A DNA stretch of 59,468 nucleotides. It comes from DATGFK01 sp040007395 (GTDB lineage: Bacteria > Chloroflexota > Anaerolineae > Aggregatilineales > UBA2796). Of this stretch, positions 32,626 to 41,350 are shown piece by piece (positions within the stretch are counted from its first letter, which is position 1; each line of letters begins with the position of its first letter). A model generated the notes under the pieces. That model was given only the letters and a program-made list of their open reading frames with translations. It was not told the DNA's origin and did no database searches. Made by a program: the position numbers and the translations under genes. The stretch lies in assembly GCA_040007395.1 (NCBI GenBank), contig JBDTVG010000268.1, positions 1 through 59,468 on the forward strand, read 5' to 3'.

Positions 32626-35214
32626 TTATGGAACAAATGTCGGCGCGATCCGCTGGCTGGTGCTTTGCGGGGTAACTGTCGGCGTAGATCGTTGTGGAGT
32701 TCCTGTTGTAACTGCCGGAACCACCGGGTTCGGTGCCGAAGCTGTTGCCCAACGTCCAGCGATAGGTTTATCGTTTGCTATGCCGAAGACGATGCTCATA
32801 TCCGCAAAGCCTGTCGTTGGCATATTCTTGAGGTAGATCAAGCCGTTGGTCGGACGGAAAACACCAATCCCCGAAATTCCATCGTTATTCCAGTCGCCTG
32901 CAAATGGAGTGTCTCCGACAATGCCGAGTCGGGCGGTATAGTCCGCGAAGACGCTGCAATTGCATACCTGATTACTAAGGTAGAAGGTTGTCGTCGTTGG
33001 ACGGTATACGCCGGGGCTATCTTTGCCATCGCCGTTCCAGTCGCCTGCTACTGGCACATCACCCGGACTGCCCAATACCATCTGGTAGTCGGCAAAGCCA
33101 GTGGTCAAATTCTTCTTGAGGTAGATCAAGCCGTTGGAGGGCCGGAAGACACCGACACCATCATGCGTCATCGACGCTGACCACTTGCCAGCCATTGGCA
33201 TATCGCCGGGTGCGCCTAGCACAAAGCTGTAGATGACTGGTGCGCCAACTGCATTCGAATCTCTGAGGAGGAATTGACCTGTGCTTGGACGATAAACGCC
33301 GACTGTATCGATCCCATCGCCGTTCCAGTCACCCGCTACTGGCAAATCGGTTGCCATGCCGAAGTTGGTAGTAATATCCGCTGGGCCGGTGGTATTGGTC
33401 TTACGCAGATAGAAATTCGTATTGGTCGGACGGAAGACTCCAACGGTATCGCCTGTAGTGGGCGGGACAGGTGTGCTGGTCGGTGTGCTAGTGGGCGTGT
33501 TAGTCGGTGTTGGAGTCTGGCTGCTCCCTAATAGACCGTAGACCATCAGATGGCCTGCATTTGATCCGTGCAAGGCATCGGTAAAACTCATGACATATAC
33601 CTTGCCGTTGGCAACCATCGGTGGGTTAAACTTGCCAACAATGCCCAGTGCATCGTCAGGATCGACGTTGCTGGCCCACAGAGGAGCGTTGTTTAGATTA
33701 GTTGCATCCCATGCATACAAAATACCTGTACGATCTATTGGGCTAGTGGTACTGGCAGTCGGCGATACGGTTCCCCACAAAATACCGCTTCCAGTCACAC
33801 TGCCGTTTGCCGAGAGCGAAAGGATGCCAGCAGGCATTCCGGTGGAAGCCACCTGCGTTGTGCCTGTAGGAATGGTATCGAACAGTCCTGTGGCAGGATT
33901 GTAGGTATATGATTTTGCATAGTCATTTTCAGTCCAGACGTAGACCGTCGGCCCTTGTGGGCTATTCCAGTAGATCGGCGTGCTGTGCATATGCCCCAGC
34001 GACCCCTGAAAGGATTGGACAATCTGGTTGTCGTCACTTGTATGGTTGTGACCCATATCGTTCTTGTCCATGACATAGAGTTTGCCCTCTTTGCCACCGG
34101 CGATGATCCAACTGGTTCCGGGGATAAGCACAGCACCCGTCACACCAAGATCCAGATCGTTCGCGTCCAACCGAGCCTGATCCCAAGGGGTAAACCAGTC
34201 CTGAACATAAAAACCGGGATTGTTGACTGAAATCAGATTAAGCTTAATAACCGAATCGCCAAAGTTGTCGCCACTCTCGTCAAAGGTTCCGTTCCCGCTG
34301 ACTACATACAACGAAGAACCGTCGGTGGTAAGACCCGACCCAGACTGCCAGATCCCGCCCCAGTTGCCAATGCCATTCGGCGTATCGGCGAAAGCTGCTT
34401 TCAACCCTAAGGTTGTAGCATTATAGGCCATTACCCAACCGTGATAATTACCCCGGTCATTGTGTGAGCCGAAGGCCATGTAGACAATACCATTGATCAG
34501 CAGCAGACCGGGACGCTGGAACTGGATGGCACTATCAAAAACTTGATGACCATTACCATCACTGCCATACCCATCACCGGAAACGGTCGCTGCGATTTGT
34601 TTGGGGCCGCCAAACTTTTCTGCACCCGTTTTAATATCCAGTGCATGTATATAATGTTTAGCATCAAACGAATCGTTGATGTTGTCGCCTCGTTCGTTGA
34701 CGAGGTACATTGTATCGCTCACCAGATCGATTACAGGTGTGCTTAATACCCCTACTTCGCCGCCCCAAATATCGACAGTATAGATGCCACATTGAGGTTG
34801 ATAGTTACATCCCGGTACTGGGGTAGGAGCATATGGCGCACCGAGGTTTACTTCCCACAATGGAGTGGATGCTGTCGGGTCATCGGCATCAAAGGCATAG
34901 ACAATGTTATGGGCAGTTGCCACATAAACAACGTTGTGTGTCCCTTTGCCGGGGATAGCTAGACCCGATACATATAGCGGTTGTGCGTAAGTATCGCCTA
35001 TCACGTTACGCTGGAATACCTTGCCAAACGTCCCGGCCTTGACATTACTAGTGTTCAAGACCGTTTCGTTCAGGTTAGCTCCATTACGATCATTGCCGTA
35101 ACGGTTCGTCAGTACATTGATCTGGCTACCCAATACAGGCAGGCTAATCCCCGGAAGTATAGCAAGCGCAATGGCGATGAAAATTATAGGATAAAGAAGA
35201 TAACGACGTTTCAT
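32626..35214 (-). CDS. secreted PQQ-type beta-propeller with FG-GAP/VCBS-like repeats
   Basis: An 862-residue exported protein. Signal peptide from ATG 35214 (MKRRYLLYPIIFIAIALAI...), an eight-bladed PQQ/quinoprotein-type propeller region (~45-560; motifs such as VVYVATAHNIVYAFDADDP), a TPTPTNTPTSTP linker, then at least five copies of a ~45-residue unit with the pattern GVFRPTN..YLK and PVAGDWNGDG, typical of FG-GAP/VCBS-like repeats. Probable extracellular binding or adhesive role; no enzymatic residues identified. Longer N-terminal starts would add a hydrophilic leader in front of the signal peptide and are unlikely. Monocistronic, with its own terminator. Confidence 0.85.
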   Translation of the reverse strand: MKRRYLLYPIIFIAIALAILPGISLPVLGSQINVLTNRYGNDRNGANLNETVLNTSNVKAGTFGKVFQRNVIGDTYAQPLYVSGLAIPGKGTHNVVYVATAHNIVYAFDADDPTASTPLWEVNLGAPYAPTPVPGCNYQPQCGIYTVDIWGGEVGVLSTPVIDLVSDTMYLVNERGDNINDSFDAKHYIHALDIKTGAEKFGGPKQIAATVSGDGYGSDGNGHQVFDSAIQFQRPGLLLINGIVYMAFGSHNDRGNYHGWVMAYNATTLGLKAAFADTPNGIGNWGGIWQSGSGLTTDGSSLYVVSGNGTFDESGDNFGDSVIKLNLISVNNPGFYVQDWFTPWDQARLDANDLDLGVTGAVLIPGTSWIIAGGKEGKLYVMDKNDMGHNHTSDDNQIVQSFQGSLGHMHSTPIYWNSPQGPTVYVWTENDYAKSYTYNPATGLFDTIPTGTTQVASTGMPAGILSLSANGSVTGSGILWGTVSPTASTTSPIDRTGILYAWDATNLNNAPLWASNVDPDDALGIVGKFNPPMVANGKVYVMSFTDALHGSNAGHLMVYGLLGSSQTPTPTNTPTSTPTSTPVPPTTGDTVGVFRPTNTNFYLRKTNTTGPADITTNFGMATDLPVAGDWNGDGIDTVGVYRPSTGQFLLRDSNAVGAPVIYSFVLGAPGDMPMAGKWSASMTHDGVGVFRPSNGLIYLKKNLTTGFADYQMVLGSPGDVPVAGDWNGDGKDSPGVYRPTTTTFYLSNQVCNCSVFADYTARLGIVGDTPFAGDWNNDGISGIGVFRPTNGLIYLKNMPTTGFADMSIVFGIANDKPIAGRWATASAPNPVVPAVTTGTPQRSTPTVTPQSTSQRIAPTFVP

Positions 35215-35635
35215 GATATTGCTCTGAGCCTCTTTTGTTTTTAGCAATGACAAATTCAACGAAAAGGGCTTAACCCATTGCATATAATCCATACCAGATT
35301 GCAGTTAGCATTTACTGATACAGTTCAGCGATTGGTCAAAAATATAAAGCTATTTCCGCTAAGCGTATTGAATTCCACAAAATGCGACCGTCTACTAAAG
35401 ATTTTGCAAGTCGAATTTTCCTGCCACGTAAAAATAAGATCGGGTTGGATTTGGACAGAATTGCTGAAAATAGTATAGAGTAAGCATGTTACACTGCACA
35501 TTACAAGTTGTAAGGCGTTGTATTTCGGTTAAGATTTACAAGAAATTTCGTACCTTCAATCTTGACGGTAACGAAGATTGGCCAAGCAAACGCTGGTAGG
35601 AAAAAAATACTGCAACCTTGCAAACTCCTAACAAC
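35215..35635. other. intergenic region, 421 bases
   Basis: AT-rich gap between the starts of the propeller gene and the end of the kinase gene. It should hold the minus-strand propeller promoter, but no convincing -35/-10 pair could be fixed. A small hairpin, CAATCTT (35557-35563) with AAGATTG (35574-35580), lies downstream of the kinase stop and might help end its transcript, although no T-run follows. No RNA gene or coding frame is convincing. Confidence 0.5.
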
Positions 35636-37408
35636 TCAAGGGGTGGCGACCTCGGTTATCACGGCTTCAGTAGAGGGCAGCACCCCATCGTAATTGGCAG
35701 AGAAGTTATCAACCTGAACGTCCGCCAGTGGGTTAGGGACTTTCCGAGAACTAGTCGAGGCGACATAAATCCCTAATCCACCTGACATCAACGCGGGTTC
35801 ACTGCTGACATCGATCACCAGATTATCGTTGACATAGCCCTGAAAACGATTGCCGAGATCGACCAGTTTGAGGTGATTCGGCTTGCCTGCTGAGTTAGCT
35901 CCCTGAGCAGGAGTCCACTTCATCACATCTTTGCGGAGTTCAGTCCACGCATTGTTATAGCGAAGCCAGATACTCACCTGCCCTTGCCCATTCACCGCAA
36001 AGACATAATAGGCTTCGTCGTTCTGGTAGCGAAAGATAATGCCGGTACCTGTATCCGGTTGGCTTTTCTCAGAAATCGTAAAGTCGGCATCATAGATAAA
36101 GTGGCTGCTATACTGGTGTTCTTCATCAAAAACCGCTGTAACGGCGGTGGCAGGCAGCGTGGTGCGAATGTGGTATACGCCATTTTCAATGTTGCGATAG
36201 ACATTTGGATCATCGGTAGTGATCTGCCAAAACATTGAGTAACGATCCGCCCCAAAATCATCCTTGAAGATCAATGGGCCAGTGGTCATCGAGGGCACAT
36301 TGGCAACTTCGGTTTTGCTCAAATTCTTGGTAGTCTGTGGCGCAACGGCGAGTGTTACTGTTCCCTCAGCATCGGGATTAGTGCTAGCCGACAGTGCCGG
36401 AGTGTTAGTCGGTTGACGGCTGATGATGACGAGGATCAAAGCGAGCGCAATTAGAGTCGTTACGCCGCCGACAATGGCCCCCCATAGCGCGCCAGAACCG
36501 CGTTTAGCGGTTCCCGGTAAGATAACGGTGCTGCCCTTATCACGAAACGCCGTAACCTGCTGCCCGCCAATGGCACTTTCATAGTCGGCAAGGAGATCGT
36601 TCGCATCCTGATAGCGATCCTCTGGATCTTTTGCCATCGCACGGGCAATCACGACTTCCATAGCTGGCGGCAGGGACTCGTTTTTATCGCGCAGCATCGG
36701 CACTGGTTCGCTGATATGTTTCATAATCACAGCAATTGCGCTGTCGCCGTCGTAAGGCGCTTGTCCTGTCAGCATCTCGTACAGGATCACCCCCACAGAA
36801 TAGGTGTCGCTGCGAAGATCGCTGCCTTTGCCGATGCCCTGTTCGGGTGGCATATACATGGGGGTTCCGGTTGTCATGCCACTTTGCGTCAGTCGCGCAT
36901 CCGAGACAATCCTCGCGATACCGAAGTCTGCCAGTACTGCCTGTCCCTGTTCATTAAATAGGATATTCCCCGGTGTAACATCGCGATGAACCATGCCTTG
37001 CGCGTGAGCATAATGCAGCGCAGAACATACTCCGCGCATCACCGTATCGATCTCAGTTTGCGATAGGTGTTCGCCCTGTGCGTGTTTGCTATCCATCACC
37101 GCCTTAAGCGATTTACCGGGGATATAGGGCATGACCATATAGTAGATCGGGGTGTCGCCGCGCTCGATAATGTTGAAATCGTAGATTTGTACAATATTGG
37201 GGTGATTGAGACTGGCAACTACTTTGGCTTCACGCTCGAATCGCGCCTTGAAGCCTTCTTCCTCAACCAGAAATTCGTGCAGCACCTTGACGGCTACCCA
37301 GCGATCAAGGTTGGTATCCCACCCTTTGTAGACAGCAGCCATGCCGCCTTTACCCAGACGTTCGCGAATATCGTAACGATCCAGCTTTGTGCCTAAAACG
37401 TCTACCAT
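35636..37408 (-). CDS. transmembrane Ser/Thr protein kinase with lectin-like ectodomain
   Basis: A 590-residue PknB-type kinase. Kinase domain 12-275: P-loop GKGGMAAVYKG (19-29), K41, catalytic loop H141-R-D-V-T-P-G-N, D161-F-G, and an activation segment TTGTPMYMPPE. The Lys usual after HRDV/L is Thr145. One membrane segment lies at ~307-333, then a Thr-rich stretch, then a concanavalin-like/DUF1080-like beta domain (~375-575) outside the cell, which likely binds a glycan. ATG 37408 follows AAAGGGG. Ligand and targets are unknown. Confidence 0.92.
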   Translation of the reverse strand: MVDVLGTKLDRYDIRERLGKGGMAAVYKGWDTNLDRWVAVKVLHEFLVEEEGFKARFEREAKVVASLNHPNIVQIYDFNIIERGDTPIYYMVMPYIPGKSLKAVMDSKHAQGEHLSQTEIDTVMRGVCSALHYAHAQGMVHRDVTPGNILFNEQGQAVLADFGIARIVSDARLTQSGMTTGTPMYMPPEQGIGKGSDLRSDTYSVGVILYEMLTGQAPYDGDSAIAVIMKHISEPVPMLRDKNESLPPAMEVVIARAMAKDPEDRYQDANDLLADYESAIGGQQVTAFRDKGSTVILPGTAKRGSGALWGAIVGGVTTLIALALILVIISRQPTNTPALSASTNPDAEGTVTLAVAPQTTKNLSKTEVANVPSMTTGPLIFKDDFGADRYSMFWQITTDDPNVYRNIENGVYHIRTTLPATAVTAVFDEEHQYSSHFIYDADFTISEKSQPDTGTGIIFRYQNDEAYYVFAVNGQGQVSIWLRYNNAWTELRKDVMKWTPAQGANSAGKPNHLKLVDLGNRFQGYVNDNLVIDVSSEPALMSGGLGIYVASTSSRKVPNPLADVQVDNFSANYDGVLPSTEAVITEVATP

Positions 37409-37433
37409 GTTGCCCCTTTTTACCTCAATTTAG

Positions 37434-37442
37434 ATTATAGCA
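37434..37442 (-). promoter_or_regulatory. extended -10 promoter of the Ser/Thr kinase gene
   Basis: On the minus strand TGC-TATAAT (37442-37434) is a perfect extended -10. No good -35 is present, as is usual for this type. It gives a leader of about 19 bases with AAGGGG before the ATG at 37408. Confidence 0.6.
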
Positions 37443-37517
37443 AGTTTTCCTTGCACAACCCTTACGGGAGACGTGTAAATCCATAGGATTTATGTCCTAG
37501 ACAACGATATGAGTCGC

Positions 37518-37565
37518 TTGACATCTGCAAATTTTACCTTATAGTAATGAATGAATGTTCATTCA
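37518..37565 (+). promoter_or_regulatory. promoter and TetR-type operator upstream of the CPBP gene
   Basis: TTGACA (37518-37523), 16-base spacer, TATAGT (37540-37545). The palindrome TGAATGA-ATGT-TCATTCA (37548-37565) overlaps the expected transcription start. The same palindrome lies at 38438-38457 before tetR, so the nearby TetR protein probably represses both promoters. Confidence 0.7.
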
Positions 37566-37588
37566 AAATAATGATTGACTATTCATTT

Positions 37589-37630
37589 ATGACTCAATCT
37601 TATCGATTATCAAAGAGACAAGCCCTGTGA
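37589..37630 (+). CDS. 13-codon leader ORF overlapping the CPBP start
   Basis: ATG at 37589 opens a short frame, MTQSYRLSKRQAL, whose TGA (37628-37630) overlaps the GTG start of the CPBP gene (GTGA). Its first codons and the DNA before it (ATTCATTTATGACYCAA) closely match the start of tetR at 38480 (MTQPDP...), so it appears to be a duplicated tetR 5' end. It could couple translation into the CPBP gene, or be a chance relic of the duplication. Confidence 0.4.
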   Translation: MTQSYRLSKRQAL

Positions 37631-38340
37631 AACTAACAATAGAAAGAAAAAGTCATCTTACTGCGGATATCGCGATTTTCTTGATCGGCGCAGTTCTTCA
37701 ATATGGAGTTATCTACTGGGGCATTCCCAGACTGAACGCCCTCGGACTAGAGCCATTGGTGGCGTGGATGATGCTCTCGGTGCCATTGATTTTTCTGCCC
37801 ATTATCGCCTACGGTCTGGTGTTATTGCGGACCGAGGATGGCAATGGACACTGGGTGGAACGTCTTCGATTTCAGCGACCCTCGGCACAAGATTGGTTGT
37901 GGGGGCTGAGCGGACTACTTGGAATCAGTATCGGAAGCTTGGCAATGTTTAAACTCTGCGGGGCGTTAAGCTTGAACCCTGTTCCTCCGTTCGCACGCAA
38001 TGTCCATCCCCTAACAGTTGGTCAGCTCTGGATTCTGCCTCTATGGGCTATCTACTGGCCCATCAATATTCTTGGTGAAAATCTGGTCTGGCGCGGCATA
38101 ATTCTGCCGCGGATGGAAGCTCGTCTTGGGGATCGCGCTTGGCTGCTCAACGCTTTTCTGTGGGGTGTTTTCCACTTAGCTTTTGGCCTCGGTAACCTGC
38201 TGGTGTTGTTGCCGACTCTAATTCTTGTTCCGCTCATCGCGCAGCAGCGGCAAAACACCTGGCTTGCCGTTCTAATGCATGGTGGTCTGTCATTGCCGGG
38301 GTTCATTGCCCTTTTTCTGGGGCTAAGTGTTGGTGTCTGA
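37627..38340 (+). CDS. CPBP-family (Abi/CAAX protease-like) membrane protein
   Basis: A 237-residue protein with about seven to eight membrane segments. The CPBP motifs are present in altered form: ENLVWRG at ~155 (usual EExxxRG, second Glu replaced by Asn), FHLAFG at ~180 and MHGG at ~220 that would supply the metal-binding His and others. Family members include CAAX prenyl proteases and bacteriocin self-immunity proteins; whether this one is active is doubtful because of the Asn. The start is GTG at 37627. An operator-controlled promoter lies just upstream, and the TetR gene follows. Confidence 0.8.
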   Translation: MKLTIERKSHLTADIAIFLIGAVLQYGVIYWGIPRLNALGLEPLVAWMMLSVPLIFLPIIAYGLVLLRTEDGNGHWVERLRFQRPSAQDWLWGLSGLLGISIGSLAMFKLCGALSLNPVPPFARNVHPLTVGQLWILPLWAIYWPINILGENLVWRGIILPRMEARLGDRAWLLNAFLWGVFHLAFGLGNLLVLLPTLILVPLIAQQRQNTWLAVLMHGGLSLPGFIALFLGLSVGV

Positions 38341-38407
38341 ACTTAGTACAGTAACTTGGTGAGGATTCAGGGTTCAAAGTCGACTCAATATCGTTCGAGA
38401 TTACAGC

Positions 38408-38457
38408 TTGACATTTACAATGTCTTGGCTTAAATTATTGAATGAATACTCATTCAA
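38408..38457 (+). promoter_or_regulatory. promoter and operator of tetR-P450
   Basis: TTGACA (38408-38413), 17-base spacer, TAAATT (38431-38436). Immediately downstream is a perfect palindrome TTGAATGA-ATAC-TCATTCAA (38438-38457) at the expected transcription start, fitting negative autoregulation. It shares 7-base arms with the operator at 37548-37565. Confidence 0.72.
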
Positions 38458-38479
38458 TAAAGTGACTGGAAATTCATTT

Positions 38480-39106
38480 ATGACCCAACCTGATCCAATT
38501 CAAGCACAGTTAATCGCGGCGCGGCGCAATCAGATCCTTGATGCTGCCACACAAGTTTTTGCGGCAAAGGGCTTTCACCGCGCCACGATCAAAGATGTGG
38601 CAAAAGCCGCAGGTATCGCCGATGGGACTATCTACAACTACTTCGACAACAAAACAGCGGTGCTCTTAGGCATTCTGGATCGCCTGAACGAAACCTCGCA
38701 ACGCGAATCGGATTTCGAACAGGCTGCCAAAGGTGATATATCTGACTGGGTACGCGGTTACATGAAACAACGTTTTGACAGGTTGGGTCATGAAAATCTG
38801 GAAGTTTTTCAAGTAATTCTCTCCGAGATGCTGGTCGATGAAGAACTCCGCAGAGTGTACTTTCAGCAAATCATTGGGCCAACATACGACCTTGCCGCGA
38901 AATTCTTCCAACAGTGGGAACAAGAGGGGGTTATCAAGCCGATTGATACCGCTTTGGCAATGCGTGTGACTTCGGCGGCAGTTCTCGGTTTGATCATGCT
39001 GCGTTTGATTGGTGACACGGAACTCGAAGCGAAGTGGGACAAGTTACCCGACGTAATTACCGAAATCATTTTGAAGGGTCTGCTACCGGGAGGAACCGAT
39101 GAATAA
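38480..39106 (+). CDS. TetR/AcrR-family transcriptional regulator
   Basis: A 208-residue regulator. The N-terminal helix-turn-helix domain (~12-60) has the family pattern RNQILDAATQVFAAKGFHRATIKDVAKAAGIADGTIYNYF. The C-terminal helices form the ligand pocket and dimer face. ATG 38480 is chosen because the N-terminal domain then has normal length; an earlier TTG would start inside the promoter. The gene ends in an 8-base overlap with the P450 start (ATGAATAA), so both are one translationally coupled operon. It probably senses a small hydrophobic compound handled by the P450; the inducer is unknown. Confidence 0.93.
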   Translation: MTQPDPIQAQLIAARRNQILDAATQVFAAKGFHRATIKDVAKAAGIADGTIYNYFDNKTAVLLGILDRLNETSQRESDFEQAAKGDISDWVRGYMKQRFDRLGHENLEVFQVILSEMLVDEELRRVYFQQIIGPTYDLAAKFFQQWEQEGVIKPIDTALAMRVTSAAVLGLIMLRLIGDTELEAKWDKLPDVITEIILKGLLPGGTDE

Positions 39107-40313
39107 GCTACCAACAGTAAATATCGCCAGCCGAGAGTTTAAGGCTAACCCCTATCCATTCTATGCACGGCTGCGCGCCGAAGCCCCAGTCTACCGGACA
39201 ATCATGCCCGATAAACAAGCGGCTTGGCTAATCACACGCTACGACGACGTAATGATGGTCTTGAAGGATGAGCAGCGTTTCGTAAAGAATCCAGCCAATG
39301 CTAAGTCTGCGGATCAGCTCACCAAACTACCATGGATTCCGCCGATGGCCAGACCTTTTATGAACAATCTGCTTGACAGCGATTGGGCAGTTCACAGCCG
39401 CCTACGTGGGCTAGTGCATAAGGCTTTTACACCGTCGATGATCGAGCAAATGCGTGAGCGGGTGCAAGCGCTCGCCAGCGAACTGCTTGATGCAGCGGAA
39501 CGCAAAGGTCACATGGATATAATCCATGATTATGCCATCCCTGTGCCGTTGACTATCATCTCTGAGATTTTAGGGATTTCGCCTACTGATCAAGCGAAGT
39601 TTCATAAGTGGTCAAAATTCCTCCTTGATTTGGGTACGACGGGCAATTTTTTGTTGACAATTCCCAATATCATGGCGATTTCACGCTTCTTGCGCCGTCT
39701 TTTCAAAGAACGTCGTGTTCATCCGGGCGACGACCTGATGACGGCACTGGTGCAGGCAGAAGAATCGGGTGAAAAGCTCACTGAGGATGAACTGTTGGCA
39801 ATGGTCTTTGTCCTGTTAATTGCTGGACATGAGACAACGGTAAACTTGATTGGCAGCGGAACACTCGCGCTGCTGGAGAACCCCGATCAAATGCACCTAT
39901 TGCGGCAAAAACCAGCGCTAATCAAAGGGGCAATCGAAGAATTGCTGCGCTTTGTCAGCCCGGTTGAGCAAGCGACAGAACGCTATGCGCGAGAAGAGGT
40001 CACTTTGCATGGCATAACGATCCCGAAAGGCGAAATGGTGTTAGCGGTTATCGCGTCGGCGAATCGCGATGAAAGCCAATTTGAAAATCCCGATAAGCTG
40101 GATATTACGCGGGATAATCCGAAGCATGTGGCCTTTGGACAGGGAGTACATTACTGTGTCGGCGCACCACTGGCGCGGATCGAAGGGCAAATTGCCATTA
40201 GCATGTTGCTGCAACGGATGCCTGCCCTGCGATTGGCATCAACCACAGATGTATTACGCTGGCGACCGGGGTTAACGGTGCGTGGCTTGGAAGCATTGCC
40301 CGTCGCCTTATAG
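39099..40313 (+). CDS. cytochrome P450
   Basis: A 404-residue soluble bacterial (class I-like) P450. I-helix oxygen motif AGHETT (~247-252), K-helix ELLRF, and heme loop FGQGVHYCVGAPLARIE with axial C353. No membrane anchor. It would hydroxylate a hydrophobic substrate using electrons from a ferredoxin and reductase, neither of which is adjacent. Control by the TetR gene it overlaps points to an inducible detoxification or modification role. Confidence 0.95.
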   Translation: MNKLPTVNIASREFKANPYPFYARLRAEAPVYRTIMPDKQAAWLITRYDDVMMVLKDEQRFVKNPANAKSADQLTKLPWIPPMARPFMNNLLDSDWAVHSRLRGLVHKAFTPSMIEQMRERVQALASELLDAAERKGHMDIIHDYAIPVPLTIISEILGISPTDQAKFHKWSKFLLDLGTTGNFLLTIPNIMAISRFLRRLFKERRVHPGDDLMTALVQAEESGEKLTEDELLAMVFVLLIAGHETTVNLIGSGTLALLENPDQMHLLRQKPALIKGAIEELLRFVSPVEQATERYAREEVTLHGITIPKGEMVLAVIASANRDESQFENPDKLDITRDNPKHVAFGQGVHYCVGAPLARIEGQIAISMLLQRMPALRLASTTDVLRWRPGLTVRGLEALPVAL

Positions 40314-40366
40314 AGCAAGCAATCTAGCGTCGTTAATCCCTGACGAGGTTATTTTACCACGCAATT

Positions 40367-40398
40367 GTAGGGCTGTTTGGCGTTTCGAATAGCCCTAC
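40367..40398. repeat. intergenic inverted repeat after the P450 gene
   Basis: GTAGGGCT (40367-40374) and AGCCCTAC (40391-40398) are perfect 8-base arms with a 16-base loop. No T-run follows, so it may be a weak terminator or a REP-like element. Confidence 0.45.
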
Positions 40399-40499
40399 GG
40401 TAATCTCCATATGCTTCCTCTACCTTGCGAACCATAACAATTCGCGGTCGGTACTTCCTTCTGTGGTAAACTCTCCTATTTCTCGCGGCGTAATACGAA

Positions 40500-41345
40500 G
40501 TGACGACCATGACACAGCCACTAATCGCTTTACTAACCGATTTTGGAACCAGTGACCCTTATGTGGGTGTAATGAAGGGAGTCATGGCTTCGCGCTGTCC
40601 AGACGCGCAGTTCATCGACATCACACACGAGGTTGACCCACAGAATATCCAGCAAGGGGCGTATCTGCTGCGTTCGGCATATCAGTATTTTCCAAGTTAC
40701 ACGGTATTTCTAGTCGTAGTCGATCCCGGCGTTGGGACGCTGCGACGACCTTTGGCGATCAAGACCGATCATGGATTGTATGTGGGGCCAGACAACGGCG
40801 TATTCAGTGGTGTGCTGGATGAGGCGGATAGCTGGCAGGCAGTGGTACTGTGGCCTCCCGAACATATCAGCGCGACCTTTCACGGGCGCGATCTATTTGC
40901 CCCTGCTGCCGCCGATCTTGCCAGTGGACGGTCACTCAACGAGATCGGTAGTCCCATTGTCGATATAGCGCGTCCGGCATTGCTGCGTACCGACCATGTG
41001 GCACGCGATATACTGGAAGGCGAAGTGATTCACATCGATCATTTTGGAAACATTATTACCAGTTTGGGTCATTTTGACTGGCGCAATGAAGGCCGTAATC
41101 TACTATTGGAACGCAAGCCAGAGATCAGCTTCGAGGCACTTGCTACTCAAGTCATGGTCGGAGACACTCAGATTATCGGGATTCAAGGCACCTATGGCTT
41201 TACGCCGCCGGGGACTCTATTGGCGTTGATCAACAGTGATCGCCAGTTAGAGATCGCTGTGAATCAGGGCAGCGCTGCCAGCCTGACAGGCGTGCAATTA
41301 GGCGACCGGGTGCGTATTCGATTCAAGTTACGGAGTGGTGAATAA
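40500..41345 (+). CDS. SAM hydroxide adenosyltransferase (DUF62)
   Basis: A 281-residue protein of the DUF62/SAM hydroxide adenosyltransferase family, related to fluorinase and chlorinase, which hydrolyse SAM to adenosine and methionine. Family motifs: LLTDFGTSDPYVGVMKG (Asp that binds the ribose), ITHEVDPQNI, VVDPGVGT, GRDLFAPAAA, and a C-terminal beta domain with HIDHFGNIITSL. Start is GTG 40500 or ATG 40509 (MTQPLIA), the latter fitting family length better. The physiological role is debated. murA starts 5 bases later, so they form an operon. Confidence 0.92.
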   Translation: MTTMTQPLIALLTDFGTSDPYVGVMKGVMASRCPDAQFIDITHEVDPQNIQQGAYLLRSAYQYFPSYTVFLVVVDPGVGTLRRPLAIKTDHGLYVGPDNGVFSGVLDEADSWQAVVLWPPEHISATFHGRDLFAPAAADLASGRSLNEIGSPIVDIARPALLRTDHVARDILEGEVIHIDHFGNIITSLGHFDWRNEGRNLLLERKPEISFEALATQVMVGDTQIIGIQGTYGFTPPGTLLALINSDRQLEIAVNQGSAASLTGVQLGDRVRIRFKLRSGE

Positions 41346-41350
41346 CACAC

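Noticed and set aside
32557..33180. 207-codon plus-strand frame over the FG-GAP repeats
   Set aside because: Antisense shadow of the repeats; begins inside the terminator.
38340..38400. GGTTCAAAG resembling a tRNA T-arm
   Set aside because: No matching acceptor, D or anticodon arms around it.
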